This document shows positions 25,330-35,539 of a stretch of DNA of 64,000 bases, piece by piece. The position numbers were made by a program, and so were the translations under genes. Under the pieces are notes generated by a model. That model searched no databases, had not been told where the DNA came from, and was given only the letters and a program-made list of their open reading frames with translations. Every line of letters starts with the position of its first letter. Position 1 is the first letter of the stretch. Source of the DNA: Reticulitermes speratus (lineage: Eukaryota > Arthropoda > Insecta > Blattodea > Rhinotermitidae); the NCBI GenBank assembly GCA_021186555.1, contig JAJKFL010000008.1, forward strand, positions 15,059,936 through 15,123,935. The letters run 5' to 3'.

Positions 25330-25905
25330 ACATAAAATGTTACACGAATCATTGGTGGCATTTATGCACAGGGACAGATGATGGCATTAATAAACGGAGA
25401 AGGTAGCCCACCTAGGCTTCTGTCAGCAATCACGTCCGTACGTTTGAAAAACAAATTGGCATACTTCACATACTTAGCAAAGCGGTCATTTCAAAATATC
25501 CCTCACGGGCTACAATGTACAATAGGGAAGCAGTGGAAAATTCTTCTGTGAAAATTTTCAAATTTTAGAGATTAACTTTTAAACGAGTCTTTCATTTGCG
25601 GCATTATAATTTTTTTAATGTTACGAAAAATTAAACTGTTTTTCATATCGCTAAAGCGATTCGGTGTATCTGAAGCATATATTAAGATGGATGTTACAGA
25701 AATCAGGTGTAAAGGTGTAGAACTGATTATTGTCTGTCAGGATAGTTCTAGTAGCACGCTCACGTGAACAACATAACGAAACTTCGACGATTGCAAGACG
25801 CGGCGAATTTCTTGGCCTGCTCAGCAACTACCACTTGCTCCACGTATTTAGTTCGCATTACGGTAAGAAAACATACAATGCAGTAAAGATATACAATTTC
25901 AGACG
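25330..25905. other. Unannotated region
   Basis: No supportable feature. Confidence 0.4.
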
Positions 25906-25923
25906 TTAAAATAATGGCTGTAG

Positions 25924-26186
25924 GGGGCCGAGATAGCTCAGTCGGTATAGCGACTCGCTACGGGTAGCGCGTAGGTAGGGCGAGATTTTCCGCAGCCGTC
26001 CAGATCAGCCCTAGGGCCCACCCAGCCTCCTGTACAATGGGTACCGGAGGTCTCTTTCCCGGGGGGTAAAGCGGTTGGGGGGGGGGGTGGCGTTGACCAC
26101 CCACCCCAATCTAGCGCCGAGGTACCCCTACTTGAGCCTTCACGGCCTGCTCTAGAGTAAACTTTACCTTTTTTTTACTTTACCTT
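25924..26186 (+). mobile_element. SINE family C, diverged copy
   Basis: The head GATAGCTCAGTCGGTATAGC matches the 7228 copy. The body keeps CCAGCCTCCTGTACA and ends in TTTACCTTTTTTTTACTTTA. The box B-like region is rearranged and a G-run (about 26076-26088) interrupts the body. Flanking TTAAAATAATGGCTGTAG (25906-25923) and TTAAAGTAATGACTGTAG (26187-26204) match at 16 of 18 bases, a good candidate target-site duplication. Confidence 0.75.
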
Positions 26187-26209
26187 TTAAAGTAATGACT
26201 GTAGTAATA

Positions 26210-26705
26210 TTAATTAAGTCCTGTTTTTTAAATGCACACACTGTTGAGTACCGGGACTGTTGATATCTACTTTCTGAGTTAATGTTAATCATGTAAAACA
26301 TATACGTTATAATTAAACGTGTTGGTAATTTATAACGTGAAAACTGGACTAACAGTTCTGACACAACAACATAGTTTAGACAGAATATTTGTTATCCAGT
26401 TGAAAAGTTTCATACCATATACGAATAAATTGAACAGATTAGTTTTGGAGAACCAGAAGTCCAGCTACTGGTATGTGTATATGTTCACGTTTCCAACTAA
26501 ACCATTCAATTGTAAAAACTTAACATGTCTGAGCGTAAATGTAAATTTAAAACATTACTGCTATTGAATTTGTACAAGGCATACTTAACAACGCATTATC
26601 ATACTCGTATTTATTTGTACAATAGTTAAATAATGTCACTTGTACCTTAAGATAAGCGATAATATAACAATGTTATTCACTCACAGTGGATTTAGTTATT
26701 CCCAA
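26210..26705. other. Unannotated region
   Basis: No supportable feature. Confidence 0.4.
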
Positions 26706-26710
26706 TGTTG

Positions 26711-26890
26711 GACAGATGGCACTGATAAAAAGGCGGCCTCAACATGTACATACTTTCTCTAAGTGTTTGAAAGATGGCGGTAATCATCAGAAGGCACCAA
26801 TAAGTACATACTTCCACTTATAACAGGTTCTAAGTATCTCAAAAATGACAATCTTCTGACAGCCTCGATATTTACATACTCACCTGCAAA
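26711..26890. repeat. Degenerate tandem repeat of about 65 bp, three units
   Basis: Three loosely similar units each carry a GATGGC/AATGAC start, an AAGGC/GCCTC middle and an end near GTACATACT or TTACATACTC. Divergence is high, so the call is tentative. Confidence 0.35.
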
Positions 26891-26899
26891 AGACTTCCC

Positions 26900-28205
26900 G
26901 TTGAATTTTCAGCTATCTGCAAGAAACTACGTCTTTTAACGTTTCTACTAAAATTTGATCACTATTTAACACACGCCGTGTGGTGTCACGTGATGGAAGT
27001 GAAGAAGATCCAGCACGTGGTGTATTTCATTACTACATCGGATCACCGAGCATCGCAATAAAGGAACCTCTTCAAAACCACATCTGTCCTTTATATTGTT
27101 GAAACTAGACTGGAACTTGTATGAACTCCGTTACAGAGATGTGGGTCTACCAACAAGCCTGGCTTTATGCATTCCGCTAAACCAACGGACATATACGCCG
27201 ACGCGACAAAAGGACATACAAATACTGAAATGCTGCATGACCCTAATACTGCCACGACACGTGTTAACAGTTTCTAAAGCCATAAAGTGCTATGTTGACC
27301 ATGAAACATTACCACTACACAGACTGAACTACTGAGGTCCTAAAGATAGAATTATCATTAATTTAACTAAACAACTAACCCTACAGAACACAGCCCCTCT
27401 TGACGAGCTAACAGTTCCTCAGAGAGTCAAGAAATCCACTCAATTTATTGAACCCCAAGGATTGTTGCCATCTTTACAAGAGTTCGCTATATGTCACTCT
27501 CCTGACTCATAAATACAGTCCAAGCCATCGCACGCTACTTCTTACAGATCCTATCACTCTCCCATCTACCCCTAGATCTTCCACGCCGTCTATTTCCTTC
27601 ATAATTGCTAATCATACAACTCATATGATCCTTGTCCCTGCTTCCTTGATGAAAAAATTGGGTGCTGTTTAAAACTCATAATTTGCTTGCAGGAATGTTC
27701 CAGTTCCGTTCTTGATCTATGAATGTCTCATCCAGGCTGTGGTTTTCGTGATATTTCCAAGTATCCCCAGTCAGAGGAAATCACTAACTGTAGAAGCCGC
27801 GAAAGTGAGATGAAACAAAACATCGCATTTCAAAGACATACAGAAAATTAAAATGTTGCTGCTACAAGGAGAATTCCATTGATTAATGTTATAAAATTAT
27901 AAACAGAATGTTTATGAAGACCCTACGCACTTTGCTGCCATGGTAATCATGAACTTGTTTGGAGCTCCAGATGTATGAAATACTCTTTCAAGTTCTTCTC
28001 TAATATCTCCCTTGGATTAGACGTAACTAGAAAGACGTAAAACAAGATGTGTGTAAGGTATCAATCTGCGAAGTGATGCGAAGTGTGTCACGGCCATGTG
28101 ACTTGGCGGCTTTTTTTAAGCCGTTAATGGCGTTAAATTTTCTGATGATGCTATCAGACCATCACTTAGTTTATAAAATGAATTTATAGGAAGTAACCGC
28201 AATAT
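26900..28205. other. Unannotated region
   Basis: No supportable gene. The frames at 27096-27335 and 27448-27672 are unrecognised. Confidence 0.4.
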
Positions 28206-28209
28206 ATTG

Positions 28210-28449
28210 GCAGATCCCAGTGGACGCGCGGTCTAAGGCTTGGGTTTGTGCCCGTTCGCTTGCTGGGATTGTGGGTTCAAATCCCGCCGGAGGCATGGAC
28301 GTCTGTCTCTTGTGAGTGTTATGTGTTGTCAGGTAGAGGCCTCTGTGTCGGGCTGATCACTCGTCCAGAGGTGTCCTATCGAGTGTGGTGTGTCTGAGTG
28401 TGATCGTGAAGCCCTGGCCCACTAGGGGCTGTTGCGCCATGGAAAAAAA
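28210..28449 (+). mobile_element. SINE family A, subfamily 2
   Basis: Head ACGCGCGGTCTAAGGCTTGG and box B-like GTGGGTTCAAATCCCGCC; body GTCTGTCTCTTGTGAGTGTT; 3' end GGGGCTGTTGCGCCATGG plus an A-run. The 3' part is shortened relative to 8764-9025 around the GAAACCTCG segment. Any target-site duplication is too diverged to assert. Confidence 0.88.
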
Positions 28450-29295
28450 CACAATACATCATCCCGTCGAAAAACACAGTAAGGAAATATAAGTGATTCG
28501 CAACTATTTCTGGACTGCATGGTTTTTGAATGCCCGTATGACTAATGTAAAGGTTAATTGACTAAACTAAAATGAACTAAACTATGTAACTCCACGGAGA
28601 AGAGTACTTATTAAGAGGCTGATAGTTACTCAGCTGCTTACGAAACTCCTCACCTTTTACGGAAACAGATCGTTTATTGCATTTCGCACAACTTCCTGCC
28701 ACTGGAATAAATCCTGAGCTAGCAGAGGTCGGTCCACAGACCCACAGCCTTTAAAACCTGTTTTAATATTAACCTCATATTTCGCCTAGGTCACACAAGT
28801 GATCAGTTTTCTTCAGCTTTTCCGAATTAAATTTTGTACGTTTTTATTGTATTACCTGCAAAGAGGCGACAAAAAGAAATCCCATGCATGGTGTAAATGA
28901 CAGTGCTAGAGGCTACCTCGTTGTACCCTCTGTTGAACTTCTCTCCAGTATTCTCTGGCATAGGATGACCAAAAGCGCTTGTCGCTACGGAAGGTTATCA
29001 AGTGGTTATGACTAGCAATATACTTTTGAACAAAATGGCTGGATGACTGGAGGGGAAAAGAGGGAAACATGTTGAAGCGAGACGCTTATTGCATCGAAGG
29101 AAATACAGATCAGGAACATTAATGGGTCCTGTTTGCGTAGTGTCACTGTGTATACCTCCTGTGTATATCTCCGTTGACTCGAGTCATCCAAATAATATTT
29201 GGTGATAATACAAACAATTTCTGCTATAAACATTACTAAAATATTGATTATCAAAAAAAACCGCCATGTTATTCTGCTATCTCCAGCTCCCAGTA
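28450..29295. other. Unannotated region
   Basis: No supportable feature. A segment at about 28598-28635 (AGAGTACTTATTAAGAGGCT) resembles 33679-33710 and may be a small dispersed repeat. Confidence 0.4.
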
Positions 29296-29309
29296 AAGTC
29301 CTTTCATTT

Positions 29310-29571
29310 TTTTTTCCAATGGCTCGACAGCCCCTTGGGGGCCTAGGCCGCCTCATTTTTCCAGGCTTCACGATCACACGTTTTTAGACACACCACAGTC
29401 GGTAGGACTCCTCTGGACGAGTGACCAGCTCGTCGCAGAGACCTCTACCTGACAACACACAACACTCACAACAGACAGACATCCATGCCCTCGGTGGGAT
29501 TCGAACCCACAATCCTAGCAAGCGAGCGGCCGCAGACCCACGCCTTAGACCGCGCGGCCACTGGGATCGGC
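29310..29571 (-). mobile_element. SINE family A, subfamily 1
   Basis: Complete minus-strand copy: T-run at the left (A-tail), the 3' end complementary to GGGGCTGTCGAGCCATTG, and a tRNA-like head at the right ending GCCGATCCCAGTGGCCGCGC. The flanking 13-mers AGTCCTTTCATTT (29297-29309) and AGTCCTTTTATTT (29572-29584) differ at one base, a near-perfect target-site duplication. Open frames on both strands are SINE shadows. Confidence 0.92.
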
Positions 29572-29584
29572 AGTCCTTTTATTT

Positions 29585-30341
29585 AGTTCCAAATATTCTC
29601 CTCAGCACTTCATTATCTAAGTTAGTCGCTCAAGGCGAATGATCACAATACATGCCCAAACTAAACTGTTGCTTTACGCTATTTATTACGTTTATTCATT
29701 TGTATTCAAAATACGTCTGACAGGCCCTATAATTAAACATGACAATTAGTAAAACAAATCTCGCGGTTGTCTGGAAGCATTTTGCAGCGTTCATATCTCA
29801 CAGGCGAACGTGACGTCGTTTTAGTTGCACATAATGCAGATAAATGTTTATTGCTGCGCCTGGATGTTAGTCGTCTCGCCGTCACATTTATGGTCACTGG
29901 AATGCCGGCTGACACCACACTACTGATAAAATTGTTACAACACGGAGGACAATTTTAATTTCCTTAATATCATACATTTTATTTTCTCTTTCTGCAGAAT
30001 ACTTACGACTCTGTAATATTAACCGCTAAACCATTTCCCATAATTACGATGAAAAAGCGCCAGTTCTATTCTGATTTACGTTAACAAACGCGAGCGTAAG
30101 AGCGAAGGTTCATGTTCAGGATCATTAAGTCATTTGATCCTGTATCCATCACAAAGCTTACATAACCCTGTCAGTTTTGGTATTTACTGCCGATTTCAAT
30201 GTTACATACAATATAGCTCTGTTTAGCCTGGCCTATTCTTATGTGAATATATCTACATTGTAACACAGACAATCACAAACCTATTCCCCCACTGGACTAT
30301 CTATTAAATGTTTAAACGTATACATGTTTAATTAACTATTT
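29585..30341. other. Unannotated region
   Basis: No supportable feature. Opposite-strand frames at 29733-29958 overlap and are unrecognised. Confidence 0.4.
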
Positions 30342-30355
30342 CACCGGTACAGATT

Positions 30356-30762
30356 TTTTTTTCCTATGGCTCGACAGCCCTATACGGGCCTAGGCCTCCT
30401 CATTTTTCGAGGCTTCACGATCACACTTTTTAGACACACCACACTCGGTAGGACTCCTCTGGACGAGTGACCAGCCCGTCGCAGAGACCTCTACCTGACA
30501 ACACACAACACCCACAAGAGACAGACATCCATGCCCCCGGTGGGATTTTTTTTTTCTTTTTTACTAATTCCTGGGTTTTCCCCTTTGATCCATTTTTGTT
30601 CTGTATTAGTCCTTTTTGTCCTTTCATGTCACTTACGGTCTACAACCGTCTTTTTTACAACACAACACAAACATCCATGCCCCCGGTGGGATTCGAACCC
30701 ATGATCCTAATAAGCGAGCGGCCGAAGACCCACGCCTTAGACCGCACGGCCACTGGGATCGG
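30356..30762 (-). mobile_element. SINE family A interrupted by a nested insertion
   Basis: A minus-strand SINE A copy is split in two (30356-30547 and 30671-30762) and bounded by a perfect 14-bp duplication, CACCGGTACAGATT, at 30342-30355 and 30763-30776. That duplication brackets the whole composite, so the SINE went in first. Within it a 23-bp segment, starting ACATCCATGCCCCCGGTGGG, is present at both 30525-30547 and 30671-30693 and flanks the nested insert. Confidence 0.92.
30548..30670 (-). mobile_element. Nested poly-A retroposed fragment of unknown source
   Basis: A 123-bp insert inside the SINE at 30356-30762. On the minus strand it ends in an A-rich tail (plus-strand T-runs at 30548-30563) and is flanked by a perfect 23-bp duplication of SINE sequence. 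Those are signs of LINE-mediated retroposition. The body (minus strand includes GACGGTTGTAGACCGTAAGT) matches nothing else in the window. It may be the 3' end of an active LINE or a transcript fragment. Confidence 0.75.
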
Positions 30763-30779
30763 CACCGGTACAGATTAGC

Positions 30780-31885
30780 CCTGCTAAATATCCCCACACC
30801 ATTTCAGTAATGGAGAGTGGAGGGCACAACTGTATTTGTAAAATATTACTGAATGATAAAATGTGACGTGTTTCGGCCTTCATAAAAATTCATCAACAGG
30901 AATTTTAAAACACTTAAAGAAACAATGTTTACATACATATTTTAAAATGCCTCATGATGGCTTTCTATAAAGGTCATAACATGCCCCATTGTATCACTCA
31001 GTAATACGTTACCAACATAGCCGACATCGACTGCTCCCACTCTCCGTCATTGCTTCTTCATCACAACGGAATGTCACACATAAACATCTCCCCACAATTT
31101 TATCTTAGAATATGAACAGATCAGATACCGAAACATTTCTGTTTTGAATAAGGAAATATAGACAAAGTCCAGGAACGAAGTGATCCTAGGCGTAATATAC
31201 CGTTGTCAGAACTCTTCACAACTGATACTTTGGTTAATTTAATTTCTTTGAGTGTAGGCGCACACTTGAAAGCATCGAACACATGGTACGTGCTAATTTT
31301 AGTCTACGGGCAGTAGAACTACCACTTTGGGTTTCCACAGGAGCTACAGGGGTCATTTTAAAGCGCTGGAAATAGGAGCACGTGTATACACACGCACAGC
31401 GGCTATTAGCTAGTCCTCTAAGTGGAGGCTGTATTTCTTTGCAGCAACAGCAGCTTACAGGGGTGCTCAGAGGCGCGTACATTACGAAAGAACATTCCTG
31501 GTTTACAAGGCAGCAAGCAACCACAATTAAAGCACACCACTGGTTGCAACTTGCTTAACAGATCTCATGCGAAATTTGTACTAAAGAGCAGGTTAGCTCA
31601 GGGAGTAATAACAGCCGTAAGTCACGTTTACCATTTGTGAATGAAGGATAGATCCTGAAACCGGCCACGATCACATCCAATATTTTTGTTTCTTGGTTGA
31701 TTATAAGATGCTCGTATTCAATAACACCCTATCAACTTCAGAGTTTATGCAACGTCTAATATAATAATGAATGGTTCTTAATTGTTTTATTTGACGTTGC
31801 TCTCAATTATTAAGTTTGTATAGCATTGATTATTTATGACTGAATTAGTAGGAAGCTTTCGTGGTATTAACATTAACAAGGGAAA
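30780..31885. other. Unannotated region with one hammerhead-like relic
   Basis: No gene recognised. At about 30866-30905 the minus strand reads GTTGATGAATTTTTATGAAG then GGCCGAAACACGTCA. This resembles the dispersed hammerhead-like motif but has a U in place of the first core C and no good stem I, so it is at most a relic. Confidence 0.4.
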
Positions 31886-31889
31886 ATGA

Positions 31890-32020
31890 GGTATTCACAG
31901 AGAAACCTCTCCCAGTGACTGTTCGTTAACCATAAATCCCACATGCACTGGCCTGGGACTGAACCCGGATCCACGCGGTGACAAGCAGGCGACTAACCGC
32001 CAGAAACAATACACGGCCGC
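31890..32020 (-). mobile_element. SINE family G, copy 2
   Basis: The minus strand carries GGTTAGTCGCCTGC, box B-like CCGGGTTCAGTCCCAGG, then CCAGTGCATGTGGGATTTAT and an ACTGGGAGAGG segment. The same order occurs in the plus-strand copy at 32385-32560. Confidence 0.65.
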
Positions 32021-32075
32021 GATAATGAACGGTTATTAAGTTATATAAATATTTGGGAAGATAAAGTAATGGACT

Positions 32076-32332
32076 GTGGCCGTGCGGTCTAAGGCGTGGG
32101 TCTGCGGCCGCTCGCTTACTGGAATTGTGGGTTCGAATCCCGCCTAGGGCATGGATGTCTGTCTGTTGTGAGTGTTGTGTGTTGTCAGGTAGAGGTCTCT
32201 GCGACGAGCTGATCCCTCGTCCAGAGGAGTCCTACCGAGTGTGGCATGTCTCAAAAGTATGTGATCGTGAAGCCTGGAAAAATGAGTTGGCCTAGGCCCC
32301 CAAGGGGCTGTCGAGCCATTGAAAAAAAAAAT
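32076..32332 (+). mobile_element. SINE family A, subfamily 1
   Basis: Head GCCGTGCGGTCTAAGGCGTG, box B-like GTGGGTTCGAATCCCGCC, 3' end AAGGGGCTGTCGAGCCATTG plus an A-run. The perfect 9-bp duplication TAATGGACT is at 32067-32075 and 32333-32341. The first few bases of the head are missing. It lies between two oppositely oriented family G copies. Confidence 0.93.
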
Positions 32333-32384
32333 TAATGGACTACCTGAAACGAGGTTACTGTCCGGTACTGAGATTAGTCTGAAG

Positions 32385-32560
32385 GCCGTGCCACGACTCA
32401 GGCGGTTAGTAGCCGGCCTCTCACCGCGGAGGCCCGGGTCAGTCCATGTGGGATTTGTGGTGGACAAAGTGACACTGGGACAGGTTTTGCCACACGAGTA
32501 CGTCCGTTTTCCCCTGTCAATTTCATTCCACCGGTTCTCCATTACTTGGAAAAATAAAGA
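32385..32560 (+). mobile_element. SINE family G, copy 3
   Basis: GCCGTGCCACGACTCAGGCG and TAGTAGCCGGCCTCTCACCG lead to a box B-like GGCCCGGGTCAGTCC. The body TGTGGGATTTGTGGTGGACA, AAGTGACACTGGGACAGG and CAATTTCATTCCACC follows. Best preserved of four copies. Confidence 0.65.
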
Positions 32561-32584
32561 AAACTAATCTTCTTTCTCTTCATC

Positions 32585-32885
32585 TTAATCATAGGGTTGC
32601 ACAATAAACCTTAAGGCTGCGGTGCGCCCGTAGCATCTGCTGTGAGGCCCTTCTCCACAAAAAATTAGACGGACCGCACGCAAATCAAGATAAGGGAGTG
32701 CAAGAATAAGATTCGAAACCATATCTGTCGAACAGAAGTGTTGAGCACTGCTACTGAACAAAGTAGTACAGTACACAGTCATGCCGCAGTGAGACGTCTA
32801 TTGTACAAAGAACACTTTAAGAAAGGTAACATCAAAAACTTTCCACACGTTAAACAATGAGTACCCAATTCAAAACATAATTATG
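32585..32885. other. Unannotated region
   Basis: The minus-strand frame at 32585-32782 has a moderately GC-rich stretch but no domain I can name. Confidence 0.4.
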
Positions 32886-32888
32886 TTA

Positions 32889-33165
32889 TTAATCAACAAC
32901 AGCATTAACAAAATTTGTCACGATAAATAACAGATTTAAGTTCTCCAAAGCTGCAGACCTGTTTGAGATCTTTATCTGATACTGGTTCCTAAACTCTAGT
33001 TCACTTAGCTTCTTGAGATTAAATCTCTCCGCATCAAATTTCTGTGCTGCTTGTTTAATTACCTCCAGTCTTTCCCTAACATTTGCAACCACCAGATAGT
33101 GATCAGTATCACAGCCAGCTCTTAAGTTTCTTATTTAATTCATGTATAAAATCGTATTTATGTCC
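32889..33165 (-). pseudogene. LINE ORF2 fragment: end of endonuclease domain and linker
   Basis: Minus-strand translation contains DTDHYLVVANVRERL, the C-terminal SDH-type motif of the apurinic-like endonuclease of non-LTR retrotransposons (DSDHYLVVAKVRERL type; the S is T here). It is followed by a linker with FDAERFNLKKLSELE and QYQIKISNR-AALENLN, which I recognise from insect LINE ORF2 proteins. Similarity stops after ENLN, where unrelated sequence begins, and upstream frames are closed by stops. In an intact element this endonuclease nicks target DNA and primes reverse transcription. Here it is a dead fragment of under 100 codons. Confidence 0.8.
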
Positions 33166-33169
33166 ATAT

Positions 33170-33715
33170 ATGATAGACTGTCACCCACCGATGGCAGACA
33201 GAGGTTCGGAGGGGGTGAACTAAGCTGAACACTATTCCACAGTGTCATGCATGCGAGAGAAATTGTTTTTCTCAACCACTACAAGAGCGACACATGTCCT
33301 TAATACTTGACACCTGTTCCAACAAATGTCAATCGTTACTAGACAAGTTCACGGTACCCTGAAGGGTTTTCAGTACATAACGTCACCGACAGCAGAACTG
33401 TTAGGTTTGATACAGCTTATTTCGGCCGGCGAGACACCTTTGTGACGGTGACCTTTGTTCTTTTCTTGTGCCCGTTCTGTATAGGTTCAGTTTCACAGAT
33501 AAACTCTGGACCACTTCTTTCTCTGATTTCTGTATCAGTTGCCATCTAGTCTTGTAGCATGCGCTGAATGTCAAAAATATCACAATTTATCTACTATAAA
33601 AACAGAGATAGTTCGAGCATTGTCGTGTCGCTAGCATTTAATTCCGACGTCACTATTACAGCTACCACTACCACTACACAGAGCAGAGTACTTCTTAAGA
33701 AGCTGTTAGTCGCTT
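33170..33715. other. Unannotated region
   Basis: No supportable gene. A 30-40 bp segment at 33679-33710 resembles 28598-28635. Confidence 0.4.
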
Positions 33716-33719
33716 AAAT

Positions 33720-33838
33720 CTGTGGTCTTCTGGGTTATTACACGGCGTCGTGTGGTAATTATTTACCGACGTTTCGGGACAACGTATCGGTCCCATCCTC
33801 ACGGGTCAAGATTCCGAGTAGGAAAACTCTATGTATAG
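33720..33838 (-). repeat. Fold-back family H, single-arm copy
   Basis: Complement of the H arm: GTCTTCTGGGTTATTACACG, GCGTCGTGTGGTAATTATTT, ACCGACGTTTCGGGACAACG and TATCGGTCCCATCCTCACGG. The outer GCGGCGGAAGCC end is missing. It lies directly upstream of the hammerhead unit at 33855. Confidence 0.75.
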
Positions 33839-33854
33839 CCTGTGTATATACTTT

Positions 33855-33901
33855 GATCCCCTGATGATGACTAATAAATAGTCGAAACATATGTAGGGGT
33901 G
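33855..33901 (+). ncRNA. Hammerhead ribozyme-like motif HHR-1
   Basis: Core CTGATGA at 33861-33867; one extra T; stem II GACTA (33869-33873) with TAGTC (33879-33883); GAAA at 33884-33887. Stem III is minimal, A-C with G-T around an ATAT loop (33887-33894). The predicted cleavage nucleotide is A33895. Stem I is ATCCC (33856-33860) with GGGGT (33896-33900), one G-T wobble. It departs from the textbook form in the unpaired T between the core and stem II, found in all four well-formed copies. Activity is untested. Confidence 0.6.
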
Positions 33902-33989
33902 TAAAATACGACATAATTGTAGTGCATGTGTTGGTAAAAATAAAGCTATTACTTAAAGACAAAATGCACGGTGAATATAATGTGAAATT
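33856..33989 (+). mobile_element. Hammerhead repeat unit, single orientation
   Basis: Downstream of HHR-1 the shared landmarks follow: GTGCATGTGTTGGT at 33922-33935, 27 nt after the predicted cleavage site, then ATGCACGGTGAATATAATGT starting at 33964. The same order and spacing occur at 41369-41501 (minus strand), and partly at 39735-39817 and around 59690. No inverted partner or target-site duplication was found for this copy. Confidence 0.65.
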
Positions 33990-35230
33990 CTGAACCACGT
34001 GAAAGGTTTTCAAGACAACCGACGTCTCGGTATTTAGGTACTGTCCGACATATAGGCCCATTCCCTTAATTTTTTTTGGGGGGGGGGGGTGTACACGACG
34101 CAGAATATGTTGCTGTAGTGAAGTGCAAGTTACATTTTATTGTTACTGTGGCCGCCATTATTTATCACCTTTATGCAGAATATGTACAATTATACATCTG
34201 AAACAATATCTCTAGTGCATGCAAACTTGCATCTATTCTGTGGTTAAAATATATGGCACATGTAATGTTATTTCCCATGATAAACATTGTGTACTTTTAC
34301 ATTATCATTTTCCGAAGTATGAGCTCAGTGCCTAACATGGCCGTTTTCTGCAGTTCCATATGTCGTGTTTACCAGGTATGTTGTTCACGCAACTTCTAAA
34401 TGATTTTCAGTCGGCTCCAGTTGCCTCTGTTATTACTGGTGTCATTTTTGTTTTTATATTCCACATACGATGTGTTTCTATTGTAAAGTTTTACATTTTA
34501 AAATTATTATTATTATTTTATAATCATTATCACAAACAATATCATTACCATCACCATCATTATCGAACTATTTTACTCTCTGTTGCATTTACCATCGAAG
34601 GGCGGATCGTTTGAACTGTAACTCTAGGCCCAGGACTTAGTTGATTAATTCGAAGAGTAAACAGGAGTAACTCTGCGGCAGGTTGTGCCTTTTGTGTAGC
34701 ATTTGCTGAAAATGGATTCCTCACACCATAATGCTGAAGATACAATGCTGTGCCAGTTAAAATTGATTAAACCCTGAACATTAGAGCTTGTTTATGTAGA
34801 CTGCTTTGAAAGTAAATTAATTAAATCATGCCACTGCTTAAAGCTGAATTAAATGTCAATTTTCTACAGCTGCAAATAATTTCCAGCAGCATTAACATTC
34901 ATCTTGCGCCGACAGACACGAATGCATAATACAAAAACCGTCAATATGTAGTTCATAGAAACATACTAATTCGTCAAAGCAGTCAACGGCAGTCTAAGTT
35001 CGGAGACTGCTTCCTACCGTTCGCTTAAAAAACTGCCTTCCTGTCTCCTACCTACGATGCTGCGTCTTGTTTCCTTTCATTCAGCCGTCAGCCTGCACTG
35101 CTCTGTCAGTACAGAGACCAGGCACGGGCAGGGCAACAGGAATACTATTCCCGGCGGTGGGGGGGGGGGGGGGGGGAATTCTGTCTTCGTCATCATGTCG
35201 AGATTGAATGACGGACAGAATCAGCAGTTT
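33990..35230. other. Unannotated region with two G-runs
   Basis: No supportable gene. A T-run followed by a G-run lies at about 34070-34090, and a run of about 18 G at 35157-35176. Short AT-rich triplet stretches at 34505-34565. Confidence 0.4.
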
Positions 35231-35235
35231 GTTAA

Positions 35236-35536
35236 AGTAAAGGTAAAGCCAGGCCTAGACAGGCCTTTAGGACTCCAGGAGGTTGAAGCTCCTAGAATTT
35301 CTAGCAAATCGGCACATGAAGGTGGCAAGGTTGTTAGCCATACGCACCGGCCGTCATTACCCCCCAGGAAATACCCCTGATACTCATTTCTGTTAGAGGC
35401 TGAGTCGACCCCAGGGCCATAGTGCGGCCGGAAGAATTAAGTGAATGAAAAATCCCAATCACACCATCGGAAATCGAACCTGTTGGTTGAGGTACTGTAG
35501 CGCAGTGCCCCAAACCACCTGCGCCACCGCGTAGCC
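35236..35536 (-). mobile_element. SINE family B, copy 3, with rearranged tRNA-like head
   Basis: The body matches 44-310 and 1044-1338: CAGGCCTAGACAGGCCTTTA, GGCACATGAAGGTGGCAAGG, TCATTTCTGTTAGAGGCTGA. The head region is altered. Between the box B complement and the box A complement there is an extra TTGGTTGAGGTACTG (35483-35497), the inverse of the CAGTGCCTCAACCAA found in the other copies. Flanking similarity (TTTGTTAAA and TTTATCAAA) is too weak to call a target-site duplication. More diverged than the other two. Confidence 0.82.
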
Positions 35537-35539
35537 CCC

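Noticed and set aside
26985-27085. Possible LTR (TGTGGTGTCACGTGATGG start, AATAAA before an AACCTCTTC segment)
   Set aside because: No second copy, no primer-binding site or coding region nearby, so the resemblance is not enough.
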